DNA of 64,000 nucleotides from Ideonella alba (GCF_018069875.1 NZ_JAGQDF010000006.1:265321-329320); one strand, 5' to 3'. Counted from the first letter of the stretch, positions 37,588 through 47,312 are shown. Notes: generated from the letters alone by a model not told the origin. Made by a program: numbers and translations.

Positions 37588-38558
37588 GGGAGCGAGAAAT
37601 ACCAGCGCAGCGAGTGGAAGAACACCGGCGCCGAGAAGGCCAGCGGGGCAATGCGGTCGAGCAGGCCCACCGCGCCGGTGACGCTGGCCTGGGGACCCCA
37701 GTACTGTACGCCGGCATCCTTCTTCAGCGCCTTCATCACCAGCTCGCCCATCTGCCCGGCACCGCCCGCCAGCGCCGCCATCGCAAAGGCCTGCCAGGGC
37801 TTGAAGGGCGTGATCCAGTACAGCGCCGCGCCGGCCACCGCGCCGGCCAGCACGCCGGCGACCCAGGCCCGCCACGAGAAGCTGCGGCTGATCGCCCGCA
37901 CCGCCGGCCGCCGGCGCAGCCAGTGGCTGGCCAGCTCCTGGGCGATCTGCGCCAGCGCCGCCACCACCACCAGGAAGAACAGCAGGAAGGCGCCGCGTCC
38001 GCCGTAGCCGCGGAACTCCAGCAGCAGCAGCGCCGGCACATGCGACAGGCCGAAGGCACAGACCATCAGGCCCCACTGCAGCTTGGCGTTGCGCTCCAGG
38101 AAGCGCTCGGGGTCACCCGCCAGGGCGCTGATCACCGGCAGCGCGATGAAGGCATAGACCGGGATGAAGACGCTGAACAGGTTGAACCAGCGCCCGCCCG
38201 CCAGCACGAACTGCAGCGGCAGGATCACGAAGAACGCCGCCAGCAGCGCGCGGTGGTCGCTGCGCCGGGTGTGCATCAGCGTGACGAACTCGCGCAGCGC
38301 CAGGAAGGCCAGCACGCCGAACAGCAGCGTGGCGCCCACCGCGCCCGACAGCCAACCCAGCCAGAACAGCACCGCGCCGAACCACACCGCACGCAGGTCG
38401 CGGCCGAAGCGCTCGCGGGCGGCGCGCTCGTGGTCGCTGCGCGGCTCGCGCAGGGCCCACAGCACGCCACCGACGCTGCACAAGGCCAGCACGCCGAACA
38501 GCACCACGAACAGCAGGCCCACCTGCTGTTCGACGGAGAGGGATCGCAGCCAGCCCAT
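37584..38558 (-). CDS. CdsA-like phosphatidate cytidylyltransferase homologue
   Basis: 324 residues from [27 protein letters not shown], with about eight hydrophobic helices. The C-terminal region ([18 protein letters not shown], then [21 protein letters not shown]) aligns with the CdsA signature, but the usual SKR and PGHGG elements are altered ([14 protein letters not shown]). It is a divergent paralogue, known from plsC-linked operons. It would make CDP-diacylglycerol if active. It is four bases into ruvC and seven bases after a plsC-type gene on the same strand. Confidence 0.85.
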   Translation of the reverse strand: MGWLRSLSVEQQVGLLFVVLFGVLALCSVGGVLWALREPRSDHERAARERFGRDLRAVWFGAVLFWLGWLSGAVGATLLFGVLAFLALREFVTLMHTRRSDHRALLAAFFVILPLQFVLAGGRWFNLFSVFIPVYAFIALPVISALAGDPERFLERNAKLQWGLMVCAFGLSHVPALLLLEFRGYGGRGAFLLFFLVVVAALAQIAQELASHWLRRRPAVRAISRSFSWRAWVAGVLAGAVAGAALYWITPFKPWQAFAMAALAGGAGQMGELVMKALKKDAGVQYWGPQASVTGAVGLLDRIAPLAFSAPVFFHSLRWYFSLP

Positions 38559-38565
38559 GGCGGTC

Positions 38566-39189
38566 CTAGTCGCCCCCGGGCGGGCGCAGCCCCACCACGG
38601 CCTCACGGGCGCGCGCCAGGAAGGCCGCCTTGTCCTCGTCGTCGCCCAGCACCAGCGGCACGCCGAAACTGACGCTGCACAGGATGGGCACCGGCACCAC
38701 CTCGCCCTTGGGCATCACCCGCTGCACGTTGGCGATCCAGCAAGGCACCAGCTGCACCTGCGGGAACTGGCGAGCCAGGTGGTACAGGCCGCTCTTGAAG
38801 GCCTGCGGCTCACCGCTGCTGCCACGCGTGCCCTCGGGAAAGATGACCAGCGAGTCGCCGCCCTGCAGCGCCTGTTGCAGCGGCGCCAGCGGGTCCTCGT
38901 CACCCTGGCGCTGGCGGTCGACGTAGACGGCATGGAACACCTCGCGGGTGATCCAGTGCTTCAGCGGCGACGAGGTCCAGTAGTCGCGCGCCGCAATCGG
39001 CCGGGTGCGTGCGCGCAGTTCACTGGGCAGCGCCGCCCAGATCAGCACCCAGTCCAGGTGGCTCTGGTGGTTGGCGAAGTAGATGCGCTGCACCGCCTGC
39101 GGCACGCAGCCGCGCCAGTGGCCCTGCGCGCCCGTGATCAGGCGGGCGATGAAGGCAAGCAGCTGGCCCATCAGCTCGGCACGGGTCAT
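38566..39189 (-). CDS. PlsC-like 1-acyl-glycerol-3-phosphate acyltransferase
   Basis: 207 residues. The acyltransferase box H-x4-D is NHQSHLD, with FPEGTRGSSGEP as the second box and later VPCWIANVQRVMPKGE. A membrane-bound enzyme of the lysophosphatidic acid acyltransferase family. It begins the plsC–cdsA-like–ruvC set. Divergent from the SMR gene by 39 bp. Confidence 0.9.
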   Translation of the reverse strand: MTRAELMGQLLAFIARLITGAQGHWRGCVPQAVQRIYFANHQSHLDWVLIWAALPSELRARTRPIAARDYWTSSPLKHWITREVFHAVYVDRQRQGDEDPLAPLQQALQGGDSLVIFPEGTRGSSGEPQAFKSGLYHLARQFPQVQLVPCWIANVQRVMPKGEVVPVPILCSVSFGVPLVLGDDEDKAAFLARAREAVVGLRPPGGD

Positions 39190-39228
39190 GGGGCGATGGT
39201 AGCCGCAGACAGCGGCGATACTGCCGAC

Positions 39229-39576
39229 ATGAACTGGTCGCTGTCCTCGCCCAACCCGCTCTTTGCCTGGCTGCTGGTCGTGGCCTCCGGCGTCTGTGAG
39301 ATCGCCTTCTCGGTGCTGATGAAGGAGTGCGACGGCTTCACCAGGCCGGTGCCCACCGCAGGGGCGGTGGGGTTCGGGCTGGTGAGCATCTGGCTGATGT
39401 CGGTGGCGCTGCGCGGCGTGCCGCTGGGGCCGGCCTACGCGGTGTGGGCCGGCATCGGCACGCTGGGCACCGCGCTGTTGGCCACGCTGATCTACCAGGA
39501 GCCGATGACGCCGATGAAGGCGCTGTTCTTCGCGCTGGTGGTGGTGGGCATCATCGGGCTGCAGACCGGCGAATGA
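39229..39576 (+). CDS. SMR-family small multidrug transporter (SugE/Gdx-like)
   Basis: 115 residues with four helices. The first helix carries the conserved Glu in ASGVCEIAFSVLMKE. GFTRPVPTAGAVGFGLVSIWLMSVALRGVPLGPAYAVWAGIGTLGTALLATLIYQEPMT is close to the guanidinium-exporting SugE/Gdx class (F.R..P, AYAVW.GIG). No guanidine riboswitch was seen upstream. It probably acts in the inner membrane as a proton antiporter. Confidence 0.88.
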   Translation: MNWSLSSPNPLFAWLLVVASGVCEIAFSVLMKECDGFTRPVPTAGAVGFGLVSIWLMSVALRGVPLGPAYAVWAGIGTLGTALLATLIYQEPMTPMKALFFALVVVGIIGLQTGE

Positions 39577-39610
39577 GCGCGCAGGCGCCGGCCCGCAGGC
39601 CGACGCCTGA

Positions 39611-40990
39611 TCAGGCGCCCGCGCGCTCGGCGCCGCCCAGCGCCTTGTACAGCGCCAGCCGGTTGAGCGCCTCGGCCAGGCGCACCTGGACCAGGGCCTG
39701 CTGTGCCGCGGCCAGCGAGCGCTCGGCGTCGAGCGTGTCGACCAGGCTGGCGGCGCCGGCCTCGAAGCGCAGGCGGGTCAGCCGGGTGCGCTCCTGCTCG
39801 GCGTTCAGCAGCGCCTGCTGGGCCTGCACCTGGCGGGTCCAGGTGGCCTGCGCCACCAGCGCGTCGGCCGCCTCGCGGTAGGCGCCCTGCACGGTCTTCT
39901 CGTAGCTGGCCACGGCCTGCTCGCGGTTGACCTCGGCCACGCGCACATTGGCCTGGTTGCGTCCGGCATCGAACAAGGCCATGGCCAGTGTCGAGGTCAG
40001 CGAGTAGGCAAAGCGTCCGCCATCGAACAGCCCGGCCAGCGTGTCGCTGACCTGGCCGGCGCTGCCGCTGATCACCAGGCGCGGGAACATCGCGCCGCGT
40101 GCCACGCCGATGTTGGCGTTGGCCGCCACCAGCTGCTGCTCGGCCTGGATCACGTCGGGTCGCGCCAGCAGGACCTGCGAGCTCATGCCCGCCGGCACCG
40201 GTGCCAGCCAGTCGGCGCCCGCCAGCGACACATCCTCCGGGGGCAGTTGCGCTGCCGTGAGCGGCTGGCCGACCAGCAAGGCCAGCGCGTTGCGGTCCTG
40301 GGCCTGCTGGCGCTCGAGCTGCGCCACAGCGGCGCGGGCGCTGGCGGCCAGGCCTTCGGCGGCGCGCAGCTCCAGTGCGCTGGCGGCGCCGACGCGCTCG
40401 CGCAGCACCGTCAGGCGCAGCGATTCCTCGCGGCTGGCCAGCGTGGCGCGGACCAGCCGCAACTGCTCGGTGTCGGCAGCCAGTGTCAGCCAGGCGGTGG
40501 CCGTCTGGGTCACCAGCGCCAGCCGGGCGGCGCGGGCCGCGGCCTCGGTGGCCAGCAGCGACGCTGCGGCGGCATCGCTGGCATCGCGCACGCGGCCCAG
40601 CAGGTCGATCTCGTAGCTCGACAGCTGCAGGCCGCCTTGCCAGCTGTTGGCCTGCACGCCCTGGTTGTTGGGGGCGCGGCTGGCGATCAGCGCGGCAGAC
40701 AGCGTGGGCCAGCGGTCGGCGTCGGCGATGCGCAGCTGGGCGCGGCTCTTCTCGACGTTGAGCAGGGCCACGCGCAGGTCGCGGTTGCCGGCCAGGGCCA
40801 GCTCGACCACCTGGCGCAGGCGCGCGTCGCGCAGCAGCTCGACCGTCGACGGCCAGTGGGCCTGGGTGACGTCACCGGTCACCGGCAGCGCGTCCGGCAC
40901 CGGGGCGGCGGGGCGCTGGTAGTCGGGTGCCAGGTGGACACAGCCGGCCAGCAGCAGGCTGGCCGCAAGGGGAGTGATCAGGCGGCGCAT
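39611..40990 (-). CDS. Outer-membrane efflux lipoprotein (OprM/TolC-like) of an RND system
   Basis: 459 residues. Lipoprotein signal MRRLITPLAASLLLAGC. Two repeats of the OEP domain are seen, with LARPDVIQAEQQLVAANANIGVARGAMFPRL in the second and the SSYEIDLLGRVRDA segment in the first. It forms the exit channel of the tripartite pump. Its start overlaps the RND permease stop (TGATG) and it is last in MFP–RND–OMF. Confidence 0.96.
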   Translation of the reverse strand: MRRLITPLAASLLLAGCVHLAPDYQRPAAPVPDALPVTGDVTQAHWPSTVELLRDARLRQVVELALAGNRDLRVALLNVEKSRAQLRIADADRWPTLSAALIASRAPNNQGVQANSWQGGLQLSSYEIDLLGRVRDASDAAAASLLATEAAARAARLALVTQTATAWLTLAADTEQLRLVRATLASREESLRLTVLRERVGAASALELRAAEGLAASARAAVAQLERQQAQDRNALALLVGQPLTAAQLPPEDVSLAGADWLAPVPAGMSSQVLLARPDVIQAEQQLVAANANIGVARGAMFPRLVISGSAGQVSDTLAGLFDGGRFAYSLTSTLAMALFDAGRNQANVRVAEVNREQAVASYEKTVQGAYREAADALVAQATWTRQVQAQQALLNAEQERTRLTRLRFEAGAASLVDTLDAERSLAAAQQALVQVRLAEALNRLALYKALGGAERAGA

Positions 40991-43900
40991 CAGCGGCCCT
41001 CCTTGTGCAGCGCGGCCGCGGCGGCCGCGTCGGTCGCGGCCGAGCCGATCGAGGTGGCGTGCGGCGCCTCATGGCCACTGGCCGGGAACAGCCGGCGGAT
41101 GACGACGAAGAACACGGGCACCATCAGCACCGCCAGCACGGTGGCGGTGATCATGCCGCCCATCACGCCGGTGCCGATGGCGCGCTGGCTGGCCGAGCCG
41201 GCGCCACTGGCAATCGCCAGCGGCAGCACGCCCAGGATGAAGGCAAACGAGGTCATCAGGATCGGGCGGAAGCGCAGGTGGCAGGCCTCCAGCGTGGCCT
41301 CGATCAGGCCCTTGCCTTCGGCCATCAGGTCCTTGGCGAACTCGATGATCAGGATCGCGTTCTTCGCCGACAGGCCGATGATGGTGATCAGGCCGACCTT
41401 GAAGTACACGTCGTTGGGCATGCCGCGCAGCCACACGCCGGTGAGCGAGCCCAGCACGCCCAGCGGCACCACCAGCAGCACGGCCACCGGGATGCTCCAG
41501 CTCTCGTACAAGGCCGAGAGGCACAGGAACACCGCCAGCATCGAGAAGGCCAGCAGGATCGTCGCCTGCGCGCCCGAGAGCTTCTCCTCACGCGACTGGC
41601 CGGTCCACTCGAAGCCGAAGCCCGGGGGCAACTGGCCGGCCAGGCGCTCCATCTCGGCCATCGCATCGCCAGTGGAGTAGCCGGGCGCGGCATCGCCGCC
41701 GATCTTCATCGCCGGGTAGCCGTTGTAGCGGACCGTCTGCGCCGGGCCGTTGACCCAGCGCGTCCGCGCAAACGCCGACAGCGGCACCTGCTGGCCCTTG
41801 CTGTTGGTCACGAACAGGCGCAGCACGTCCTCGGGTTGCATGCGCGCCGAGGCCTCGGCCTGCACGATCACGCGCTGCAGGCGGCCGCCGTTGGGGAAGT
41901 CGTTGACATAGGCCGAGCCCAGCGCCACCGCCAGCGTGTTGCCGATGGTGTCAAAGGACACGCCCAGCGCGGCGGCACGTTCGCGGTCGATGTCGAGCTG
42001 CAGCTGCGGCGCATCCTCCAGGCCGTCGGGGCGCACACCCTGCAGCACCTTGCTCTGCGAGGCCATGCCCAGCAGCTGGTTGCGCGCCGCCAGCAGCGCC
42101 TCGTGACCATTGCCGCCGCGGTCCTGCAGCCGGAAGTTGAAGCCGGTGGCGGTGCCCAGCTCGGGGATCGGCGGCGGCGACAGCGGGAAGATGAAGGCGT
42201 CGCGGATGTTGCCCATGAAGTAGCCGAAGGCGCGGCCGGCCAGCGCCTGCGCGCTGTGCTGCGGGCCGCTGCGTTCCTCCCAGGGCTTGAGCGGCACGAA
42301 CACCAGCGCGGCGTTCTGGCCCGAGCCCGAGAAGCTGAAGCCCAGCACGCTGACCACCTTGTCGACCTCGGGCTGCTTCGCCAGGAAGCCTTCGACCTGC
42401 TTGATCACCTCCAGCGTGCGGCCCTGCGCGGCGCCCGGCGGCAGCTGCACGTTGACGATCAGGTAGCCCTGGTCCTCGTTGGGCAGGAAGGAGGTGGGCA
42501 GCTGGCGGTACATCAGCGCCACCGCGGCGATGATCGCGGCATAGATGACCAGGAAGCGGCCGGCGCGCGGCAGCACCTTGGCGATCATCCCCTCGTAGGT
42601 CTTGGCGGTGCGCTTGAAGCTGCGGTTGAACCAGCCGAAGAAGCCCTTCTTCTCGTGGTGGTCGGCCGGAACGGGCTTGAGCAGGGTGGCGCACAGCGCG
42701 GGGGTCAGCGACAGCGCCATGAAGGCCGAGAACAGCATCGAGGCCACCATCGCCAGCGAGAACTGGCGGTAGATGTTGCCCACCGAACCGCTGAAGAAGG
42801 CCATCGGCACGAAGACCGAGACCAGCACCACGGTGATGCCGATGATGGCGCCAGTGATCTGGCCCATGGCCTTGATCGTGGCCTCGCGCGGGCCCAGGCC
42901 CTCTTCGGCCATGATGCGCTCGACGTTCTCGACCACGACGATCGCGTCATCCACCAGGATGCCGATCGCCAGCACCATGCCGAACAGGGTGAGCACGTTG
43001 ATCGAGAAGCCCAGCGCCAGCATCACCGCGAAGGTGCCGGTCAGCGCCACCGGCACGACGATGGTGGGGATCAGCGTGTAGCGGATGTTCTGCAGGAACA
43101 CCAGCATCACCACGAAGACCAGCGCGATCGCCTCGATCAGCGTCTTGACCACCTCCTGGATCGAGATCTTGACGAACTTCGACGAGTCATAGGGGATGTC
43201 GTAGCTGACGCCCTCGGGCATGTAGGCCTTGAGCTCGGCCATGCGGTCCTTGATGGCCGTGGCCGTGGCCAGCGCATTGCCGGTGGGCGAGAGCTGGATG
43301 CCGATGCCCGAGGAGTCCTGCCCGTTCAGGCGCGAGCGGCTGCCATAGGCCTGCGCACCCAGCTCCAGGCGGGCCACATCGCGCAGGTGCACGCTGGAGC
43401 CGTCGGTGTTGGCCCGCAGCTGGATGGCGCCGAACTGCTCGGCGGTGCTGAGCTGGCCGTTGACATTGATCGTGGCGTAGATCGTCTGCTCGCCGTTGTT
43501 CGGCAGCGCGCCGACGGTGCCGGCGGAGACCTGGGCGTTTTGGGCACGGATGGCCGCCACCACGTCGGTGGGCGACAGGCCGAAGCCCTGCAGCTTGGCG
43601 GGGTCGATCCAGACCCGCATCGCGCGCTCGGTGCCGAACAGCTGGGCCTGGCCGACGCCCGGGATGCGCAGCAGCTCGGGCTGGATGTTGCGTGCCGCGT
43701 AATCGCCCAGCGCCACCGGGTCATAGGCCGGGTTGGTCGAGGTCAGCGAGACGAACAGCAGGAAGTTCGAGCGCGCCTTGTCCACCCGCACGCCCTGCTG
43801 CGTCACCGCCGAGGGCAGGCGCGGCGTGGCGCGCGAAAGGCGGTTCTGCACCTCGATCTGCGCGATGGCGACATCGGTGCCCGGCTCGAAGGTGGCGGTG

Positions 43901-44172
43901 ATGCTGCCGCCGCCGTTGGCGTCGGCCGAGGACTCCATGTAGATCAGGCCGGGCGCACCGTTGAGTTCCTGCTCGATGACCGACAGCACCGAGTCTTCCA
44001 GCACCTGCGCCGAGGCGCCCGGGTAGGCGGTGCTGATGACGATGGCCGGCGGCGCCACCGTGGGGTACTGCGCCACCGGCAGCCGGGTGATGGCGGCCGC
44101 GCCGATCACCACCACGAACAGGGCGATGACCCAGGCGAAGATCGGCCGGTCGATGAAGAAACGCGAATTCAT
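40990..44172 (-). CDS. RND efflux permease (AcrB/MexB type, HAE1)
   Basis: 1060 residues, usual size. It has twelve membrane helices and two periplasmic loops. Start MNSRFFIDRPIFAWVIALFVVVIGAAAITRLPVAQYPTVAPP is typical. The proton relay Asp pair is in GILVDDAIVVVENVERIM. Other segments are NEDQGYLIVNVQLPPGA and SAKNAILIIEFAKDLM. It exports hydrophobic drugs with the MFP and outer-membrane partners. It lies between them in the operon and is controlled by the divergent TetR gene. Confidence 0.98.
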   Translation of the reverse strand: MNSRFFIDRPIFAWVIALFVVVIGAAAITRLPVAQYPTVAPPAIVISTAYPGASAQVLEDSVLSVIEQELNGAPGLIYMESSADANGGGSITATFEPGTDVAIAQIEVQNRLSRATPRLPSAVTQQGVRVDKARSNFLLFVSLTSTNPAYDPVALGDYAARNIQPELLRIPGVGQAQLFGTERAMRVWIDPAKLQGFGLSPTDVVAAIRAQNAQVSAGTVGALPNNGEQTIYATINVNGQLSTAEQFGAIQLRANTDGSSVHLRDVARLELGAQAYGSRSRLNGQDSSGIGIQLSPTGNALATATAIKDRMAELKAYMPEGVSYDIPYDSSKFVKISIQEVVKTLIEAIALVFVVMLVFLQNIRYTLIPTIVVPVALTGTFAVMLALGFSINVLTLFGMVLAIGILVDDAIVVVENVERIMAEEGLGPREATIKAMGQITGAIIGITVVLVSVFVPMAFFSGSVGNIYRQFSLAMVASMLFSAFMALSLTPALCATLLKPVPADHHEKKGFFGWFNRSFKRTAKTYEGMIAKVLPRAGRFLVIYAAIIAAVALMYRQLPTSFLPNEDQGYLIVNVQLPPGAAQGRTLEVIKQVEGFLAKQPEVDKVVSVLGFSFSGSGQNAALVFVPLKPWEERSGPQHSAQALAGRAFGYFMGNIRDAFIFPLSPPPIPELGTATGFNFRLQDRGGNGHEALLAARNQLLGMASQSKVLQGVRPDGLEDAPQLQLDIDRERAAALGVSFDTIGNTLAVALGSAYVNDFPNGGRLQRVIVQAEASARMQPEDVLRLFVTNSKGQQVPLSAFARTRWVNGPAQTVRYNGYPAMKIGGDAAPGYSTGDAMAEMERLAGQLPPGFGFEWTGQSREEKLSGAQATILLAFSMLAVFLCLSALYESWSIPVAVLLVVPLGVLGSLTGVWLRGMPNDVYFKVGLITIIGLSAKNAILIIEFAKDLMAEGKGLIEATLEACHLRFRPILMTSFAFILGVLPLAIASGAGSASQRAIGTGVMGGMITATVLAVLMVPVFFVVIRRLFPASGHEAPHATSIGSAATDAAAAAALHKEGR

Positions 44173-44188
44173 GCGTGGACTCCCGCGC

Positions 44189-45421
44189 TCAGCGGCTGGC
44201 GGCCGACGCCGGGGCGGACGCCGCTGCCGAGGCCGCAGCGGCCGGGGCTGAGCCCGCCGGGCTCCAGGGCACCGGCTTGACCGGCGCCTTGGGCCGGATC
44301 TTCTGGAAGCCGTCGACGATCACCTGCTCACCCCCCTGCAGGCCGTCGGTCACCACCCATTGGGCGCCGCGCGAGCCGCCCAGTTGCACCGGCCGCACCG
44401 CCACCTGGCCGTCGGCGCCCACCAGCATCACGGTGTCGCCCGAGGCGCTGCGCTGCACCGCCTGCTGCGGCACCAGGAAGGCATGGTCGGTGGCCGCCTG
44501 CTCGATGCGCACCCGCACGTACAGGCCCGGCAGCAACTGGCCCTTGGGGTTGGGCAATTCAGCCCGCAGGCTGACCTGACCGCTGGTGGGGTCGACCGTC
44601 AGGTCGCTGAACAGCAGCTTGCCGGCCAGCGGGTACTCACTGCCATCGTCGAGCAGCACCTTGACGGCGCTGGAGCCGCTGGCCTTGAGCGCGCCGCTGT
44701 CGAAGGCGCGCTTCAGGCGCATCGCCTCGGTGGCCGACTGGGTGACATTGACGTAGAGCGTGTCGACCTGCTGCACCGTGGCCATCAGCGTGGCCTCGGT
44801 CTGGCTGACCAGCTGCCCCTCGCTGACCGTGGCGCGGCCGATGCGGCCGCTGATCGGCGAGCGCACCTGCGCGTACTCCACGTTCAGCGCCGCCTGCTGG
44901 CGCGCCGCGCGCGCCGCCGCCAGGTCGGCCTGGGCCTGCTTGTGCGCAGTCTGGGTGCTGACCCAGTCCTGCTGGCTGATCGCCTTGGCCTCGGCCAGCG
45001 GACGGTTGCGCTCCAGCGTGGCCTGGGCGTTGGCCAGCGCGGCCTCGGCCTTCGCCTCGGTGGCCCGGGCGCTGTCGAGCGCCGCCTGGTAGGGCGCGGC
45101 ATCGATCTGGAACAGGCTCTGGCCGGCCTTGACCTGGCCGCCCTCGGCGAACAGGCGCTTCTGGACCACGCCGGTCACCCGCGCACGCACCTGGGCCGTG
45201 CGCACCGCCTCGAGGCGGCCCGGCAGTTCGGTGGACAAGGCCAGCGGCTGGCGCGTGGCGGTGACCACGCCCACAGGCGAAGGCGGCATCTGTCCACCGC
45301 CCGGCGCACCGCCACCCGAGCCGCCGCAGGCGGCCAGCGTGGCGATCATGAGTGTCAGGGCGATGCCGGGAACACCCCGGGCGAGGGAACGGACGGGCGT
45401 GGGCGAGGTGGAGGTGGGCAT
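44189..45421 (-). CDS. RND membrane-fusion protein (AcrA/MexA type)
   Basis: 410 residues from MPTSTSPTPVRSLARGVPG; lipobox MIATLAAC. It contains the lipoyl/hairpin pattern (TGVVQKRLFAEGGQVKAGQSLFQID, then a long coiled coil of repeats at about 120–190, and SPISGRIGRATVSEGQLVS), with a beta-barrel and MP domain after it. The C-terminal Ala-rich tail is atypical. It is the first gene of the efflux operon, 17 bp before the RND permease. The operator lies 72–95 bases upstream. Confidence 0.96.
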   Translation of the reverse strand: MPTSTSPTPVRSLARGVPGIALTLMIATLAACGGSGGGAPGGGQMPPSPVGVVTATRQPLALSTELPGRLEAVRTAQVRARVTGVVQKRLFAEGGQVKAGQSLFQIDAAPYQAALDSARATEAKAEAALANAQATLERNRPLAEAKAISQQDWVSTQTAHKQAQADLAAARAARQQAALNVEYAQVRSPISGRIGRATVSEGQLVSQTEATLMATVQQVDTLYVNVTQSATEAMRLKRAFDSGALKASGSSAVKVLLDDGSEYPLAGKLLFSDLTVDPTSGQVSLRAELPNPKGQLLPGLYVRVRIEQAATDHAFLVPQQAVQRSASGDTVMLVGADGQVAVRPVQLGGSRGAQWVVTDGLQGGEQVIVDGFQKIRPKAPVKPVPWSPAGSAPAAAASAAASAPASAASR

Positions 45422-45490
45422 CAGGGGCTTTCCACGGAGACAAGGGGGCGCCAACGGCGGCAGGGCGCTGTCGGCTTGCAGGGAGGGCGC

Positions 45491-45520
45491 AGTATACATA
45501 CAATCGTGTATGTATGTTTA
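45491..45520 (-). promoter_or_regulatory. Efflux-operon promoter with embedded TetR-type operator
   Basis: ACATAC (45496–45501) and GTATGT (45508–45513) form an inverted repeat with a six-base spacer, extendable to nine-base arms at 45493–45516 with one mismatch. On the minus strand TAAACA (45515–45520) and TATACT (45491–45496) are spaced 18 bases apart and would be the efflux -35/-10. The palindrome fills the spacer, as in AcrR/TtgR-type repression, and it is the AT-rich island between the two divergent genes. Confidence 0.78.
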
Positions 45521-45565
45521 CACGGCAGGGGCTTTTCCCGCCGTTGACCGAACGCCGATTCTTCT

Positions 45566-46234
45566 ATGGTTCGCAAGTCCAAGGCCGACGCTCTGGTGAC
45601 CCGCCAGCAGCTCCTCGACGCCGCCGAGCAGGTCTTCCTGTCGCAGGGCGTGGCCGGCACCTCGTTGCAGCAGGTGGCTGCGGCCGCCGGCCTGACGCGC
45701 GGTGCGATCTACTGGCACTTCGAGGACAAGGCCGCCCTGTTCACCGCGATGCTGGACCGCGTCACCCTGCCCTGCGAATGCGCCTTCGACGAGGCGCGCG
45801 GCGCGACGCCCGGCGATCCCTGCGCCACCCTGCTGGGCATGGCCATGGCCCCGCTGCGGGCGCTGTCGGGGCACGCCCAGATGCAACGCGTGTTCCGCAT
45901 CGCCATGCACCTGACCGAATACACCGGCGAGTTGGCCCCGGTGGGCGAGCGGCACCGCCAGGCGGTGGCTGAATTCGTGCAGGCGATGGAACAGCCCTGC
46001 CGCGCACTCGTGCCCGATGCCCATGGCGCGGCCCTGGGCCTGTTCGGCCTGGTCGACGGCCTGATGCGGCAGTGGACGATGGACCCGTCCGCCTTTGATC
46101 TGGTGGCGGTGGGCGAACGCGCGGTGAGGGCCTATGTGGCCGGGCTGGCGGCCCCTGCCGCTACAGCATCACCGCCAGCCGCTCCAGCAGGATCACCGCG
46201 AAAAAGCCGAGCCCAGCCAGCACGGTCCACTTGA
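45566..46234 (+). CDS. TetR/AcrR-family repressor of the RND efflux operon
   Basis: 222 residues. The N-terminal HTH is TSLQQVAAAAGLTRGAIYWHFEDKAALFTAML, the AcrR/TtgR signature (GVTRGAIYWHF). The C-terminal ligand domain is helical. It is divergent from the efflux genes, and the palindrome in between is its likely operator. The gene is probably autoregulated. Its 3' end overlaps the convergent 61-residue membrane gene by 74 bp. Confidence 0.93.
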   Translation: MVRKSKADALVTRQQLLDAAEQVFLSQGVAGTSLQQVAAAAGLTRGAIYWHFEDKAALFTAMLDRVTLPCECAFDEARGATPGDPCATLLGMAMAPLRALSGHAQMQRVFRIAMHLTEYTGELAPVGERHRQAVAEFVQAMEQPCRALVPDAHGAALGLFGLVDGLMRQWTMDPSAFDLVAVGERAVRAYVAGLAAPAATASPPAAPAGSPRKSRAQPARST

Positions 46235-46346
46235 CCACCACCAGGCCACGCCAGCGCCAGCGCGGGTCACGGGTGGCGATGTAGGCCGCAAAGCACAGCA
46301 GGCCGGTCAGCAGCAGCAGGCCGAAAACCAGACGGAAGATCAGCAT
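46161..46346 (-). CDS. Small two-helix membrane protein (61 aa) downstream of lpxC
   Basis: MLIFRLVFGLLLLTGLLCFAAYIATRDPRWRWRG, then VVVKWTVLAGLGFFAVILLERL. There are two hydrophobic helices joined by a basic loop. It lies 10 bp after the lpxC stop on the same strand, which suggests cotranscription. It overlaps the TetR gene on the opposite strand by 74 bp. No function is known; similar small proteins accompany some Burkholderiales lpxC genes, a recollection I cannot check. Confidence 0.65.
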   Translation of the reverse strand: MLIFRLVFGLLLLTGLLCFAAYIATRDPRWRWRGLVVVKWTVLAGLGFFAVILLERLAVML

Positions 46347-46356
46347 CGCGCGGGCC

Positions 46357-47292
46357 TCACCAGGCCGGTGCCAGCTCGGCAAAGCCGCGCGGCGCCTCGG
46401 CGGTGTCCGCGAAGCTGACCAGCTCCCAGGCCTCGGCGTCGGCCAGCAACTGGCGCAGCAGCTTGTTGTTCAGCGCATGGCCGCCCTTGAACGACGAATA
46501 CGCCGCCAGCAGCGTGTGGCCCGCCACATACAGGTCGCCGATCGCATCGAGGATCTTGTGCTTGGCGAACTCGTCGTCGTAGCGCAGGCCGTCGGCATTG
46601 AGCACGCGGTAGTCGTCGATGACGATGGCGTTGTCCATGCTGCCGCCCAGCGTCAGGCCGCGCGAGCGCATGGCCTCGACATCGCGCGTGAAGCCGAAGG
46701 TGCGGGCGCGGGCGATCTCGCGGGCGTAGGTGCCGCTGCCCATGTCGAACACCACCTGCTGGCCGGTGGCGTCCAGTGCCGGGTGGTTGAACTCGATCTG
46801 GAAGCTCAGCTTGAAGCCATGGAAGGGCTCCAGCCGCGCCCACATCAGGCGGGCGCCCTCGCCTTCGCGCACCTCGACGGCCTTCTTCACGCGCAGGAAC
46901 TTCTTCGGCGCGTTCTGCAGCTGGATGCCGGCGCTTTGCAGCAGGAAGACGAAGCTGGCCGAGGAGCCATCGAGGATGGGCACCTCGTCGGCAGTGATGT
47001 CGATGTAGAGGTTGTCCAGGCCCAGGCCGCAGCACGCCGACATCAGGTGCTCGATGGTCTGCACCTTGGGGCCGCCAGGGTCGCCGCCGGGCGAGATGGT
47101 GCTGGCCATGCGGGTGTCGCTGACGGAATCGAAGCGCACCGGGATGTCCACCGGCACCGGCAGGTCGACACGGCGGAAGACGATGCCGGTGTCCGGTGCG
47201 GCGGGGCGCAGCGTCAGCTCGACGCGCTGGCCGCTGTGCAGGCCCACGCCGACGGCGCGGGTGATGGTCTTGAGGGTGCGTTGCTGGAGCAT
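46357..47292 (-). CDS. lpxC: LpxC, UDP-3-O-acyl-N-acetylglucosamine deacetylase
   Basis: 311 residues. First committed step of lipid A synthesis. Start [22 protein letters not shown] is canonical. Zinc and active-site segments are QTIEHLMSA (H82), the [15 protein letters not shown] motif and GHALNNKLL. It lies 20 bp after the histidine kinase stop, so a read-through transcript is possible. This differs from its usual place after ftsZ. Length and core are normal. Confidence 0.98.
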   Translation of the reverse strand: MLQQRTLKTITRAVGVGLHSGQRVELTLRPAAPDTGIVFRRVDLPVPVDIPVRFDSVSDTRMASTISPGGDPGGPKVQTIEHLMSACCGLGLDNLYIDITADEVPILDGSSASFVFLLQSAGIQLQNAPKKFLRVKKAVEVREGEGARLMWARLEPFHGFKLSFQIEFNHPALDATGQQVVFDMGSGTYAREIARARTFGFTRDVEAMRSRGLTLGGSMDNAIVIDDYRVLNADGLRYDDEFAKHKILDAIGDLYVAGHTLLAAYSSFKGGHALNNKLLRQLLADAEAWELVSFADTAEAPRGFAELAPAW

Positions 47293-47312
47293 GGTCTGGC
47301 GCCGATTGTCGG

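Noticed and set aside
39190..39228. Guanidine riboswitch before the SMR gene
   Set aside because: The gap is only 39 bases and no riboswitch fold or motif is visible.
41005..44280. 1091-codon plus-strand open frame opposite the RND permease
   Set aside because: Low-complexity antisense product; the minus strand encodes a full AcrB-type permease.
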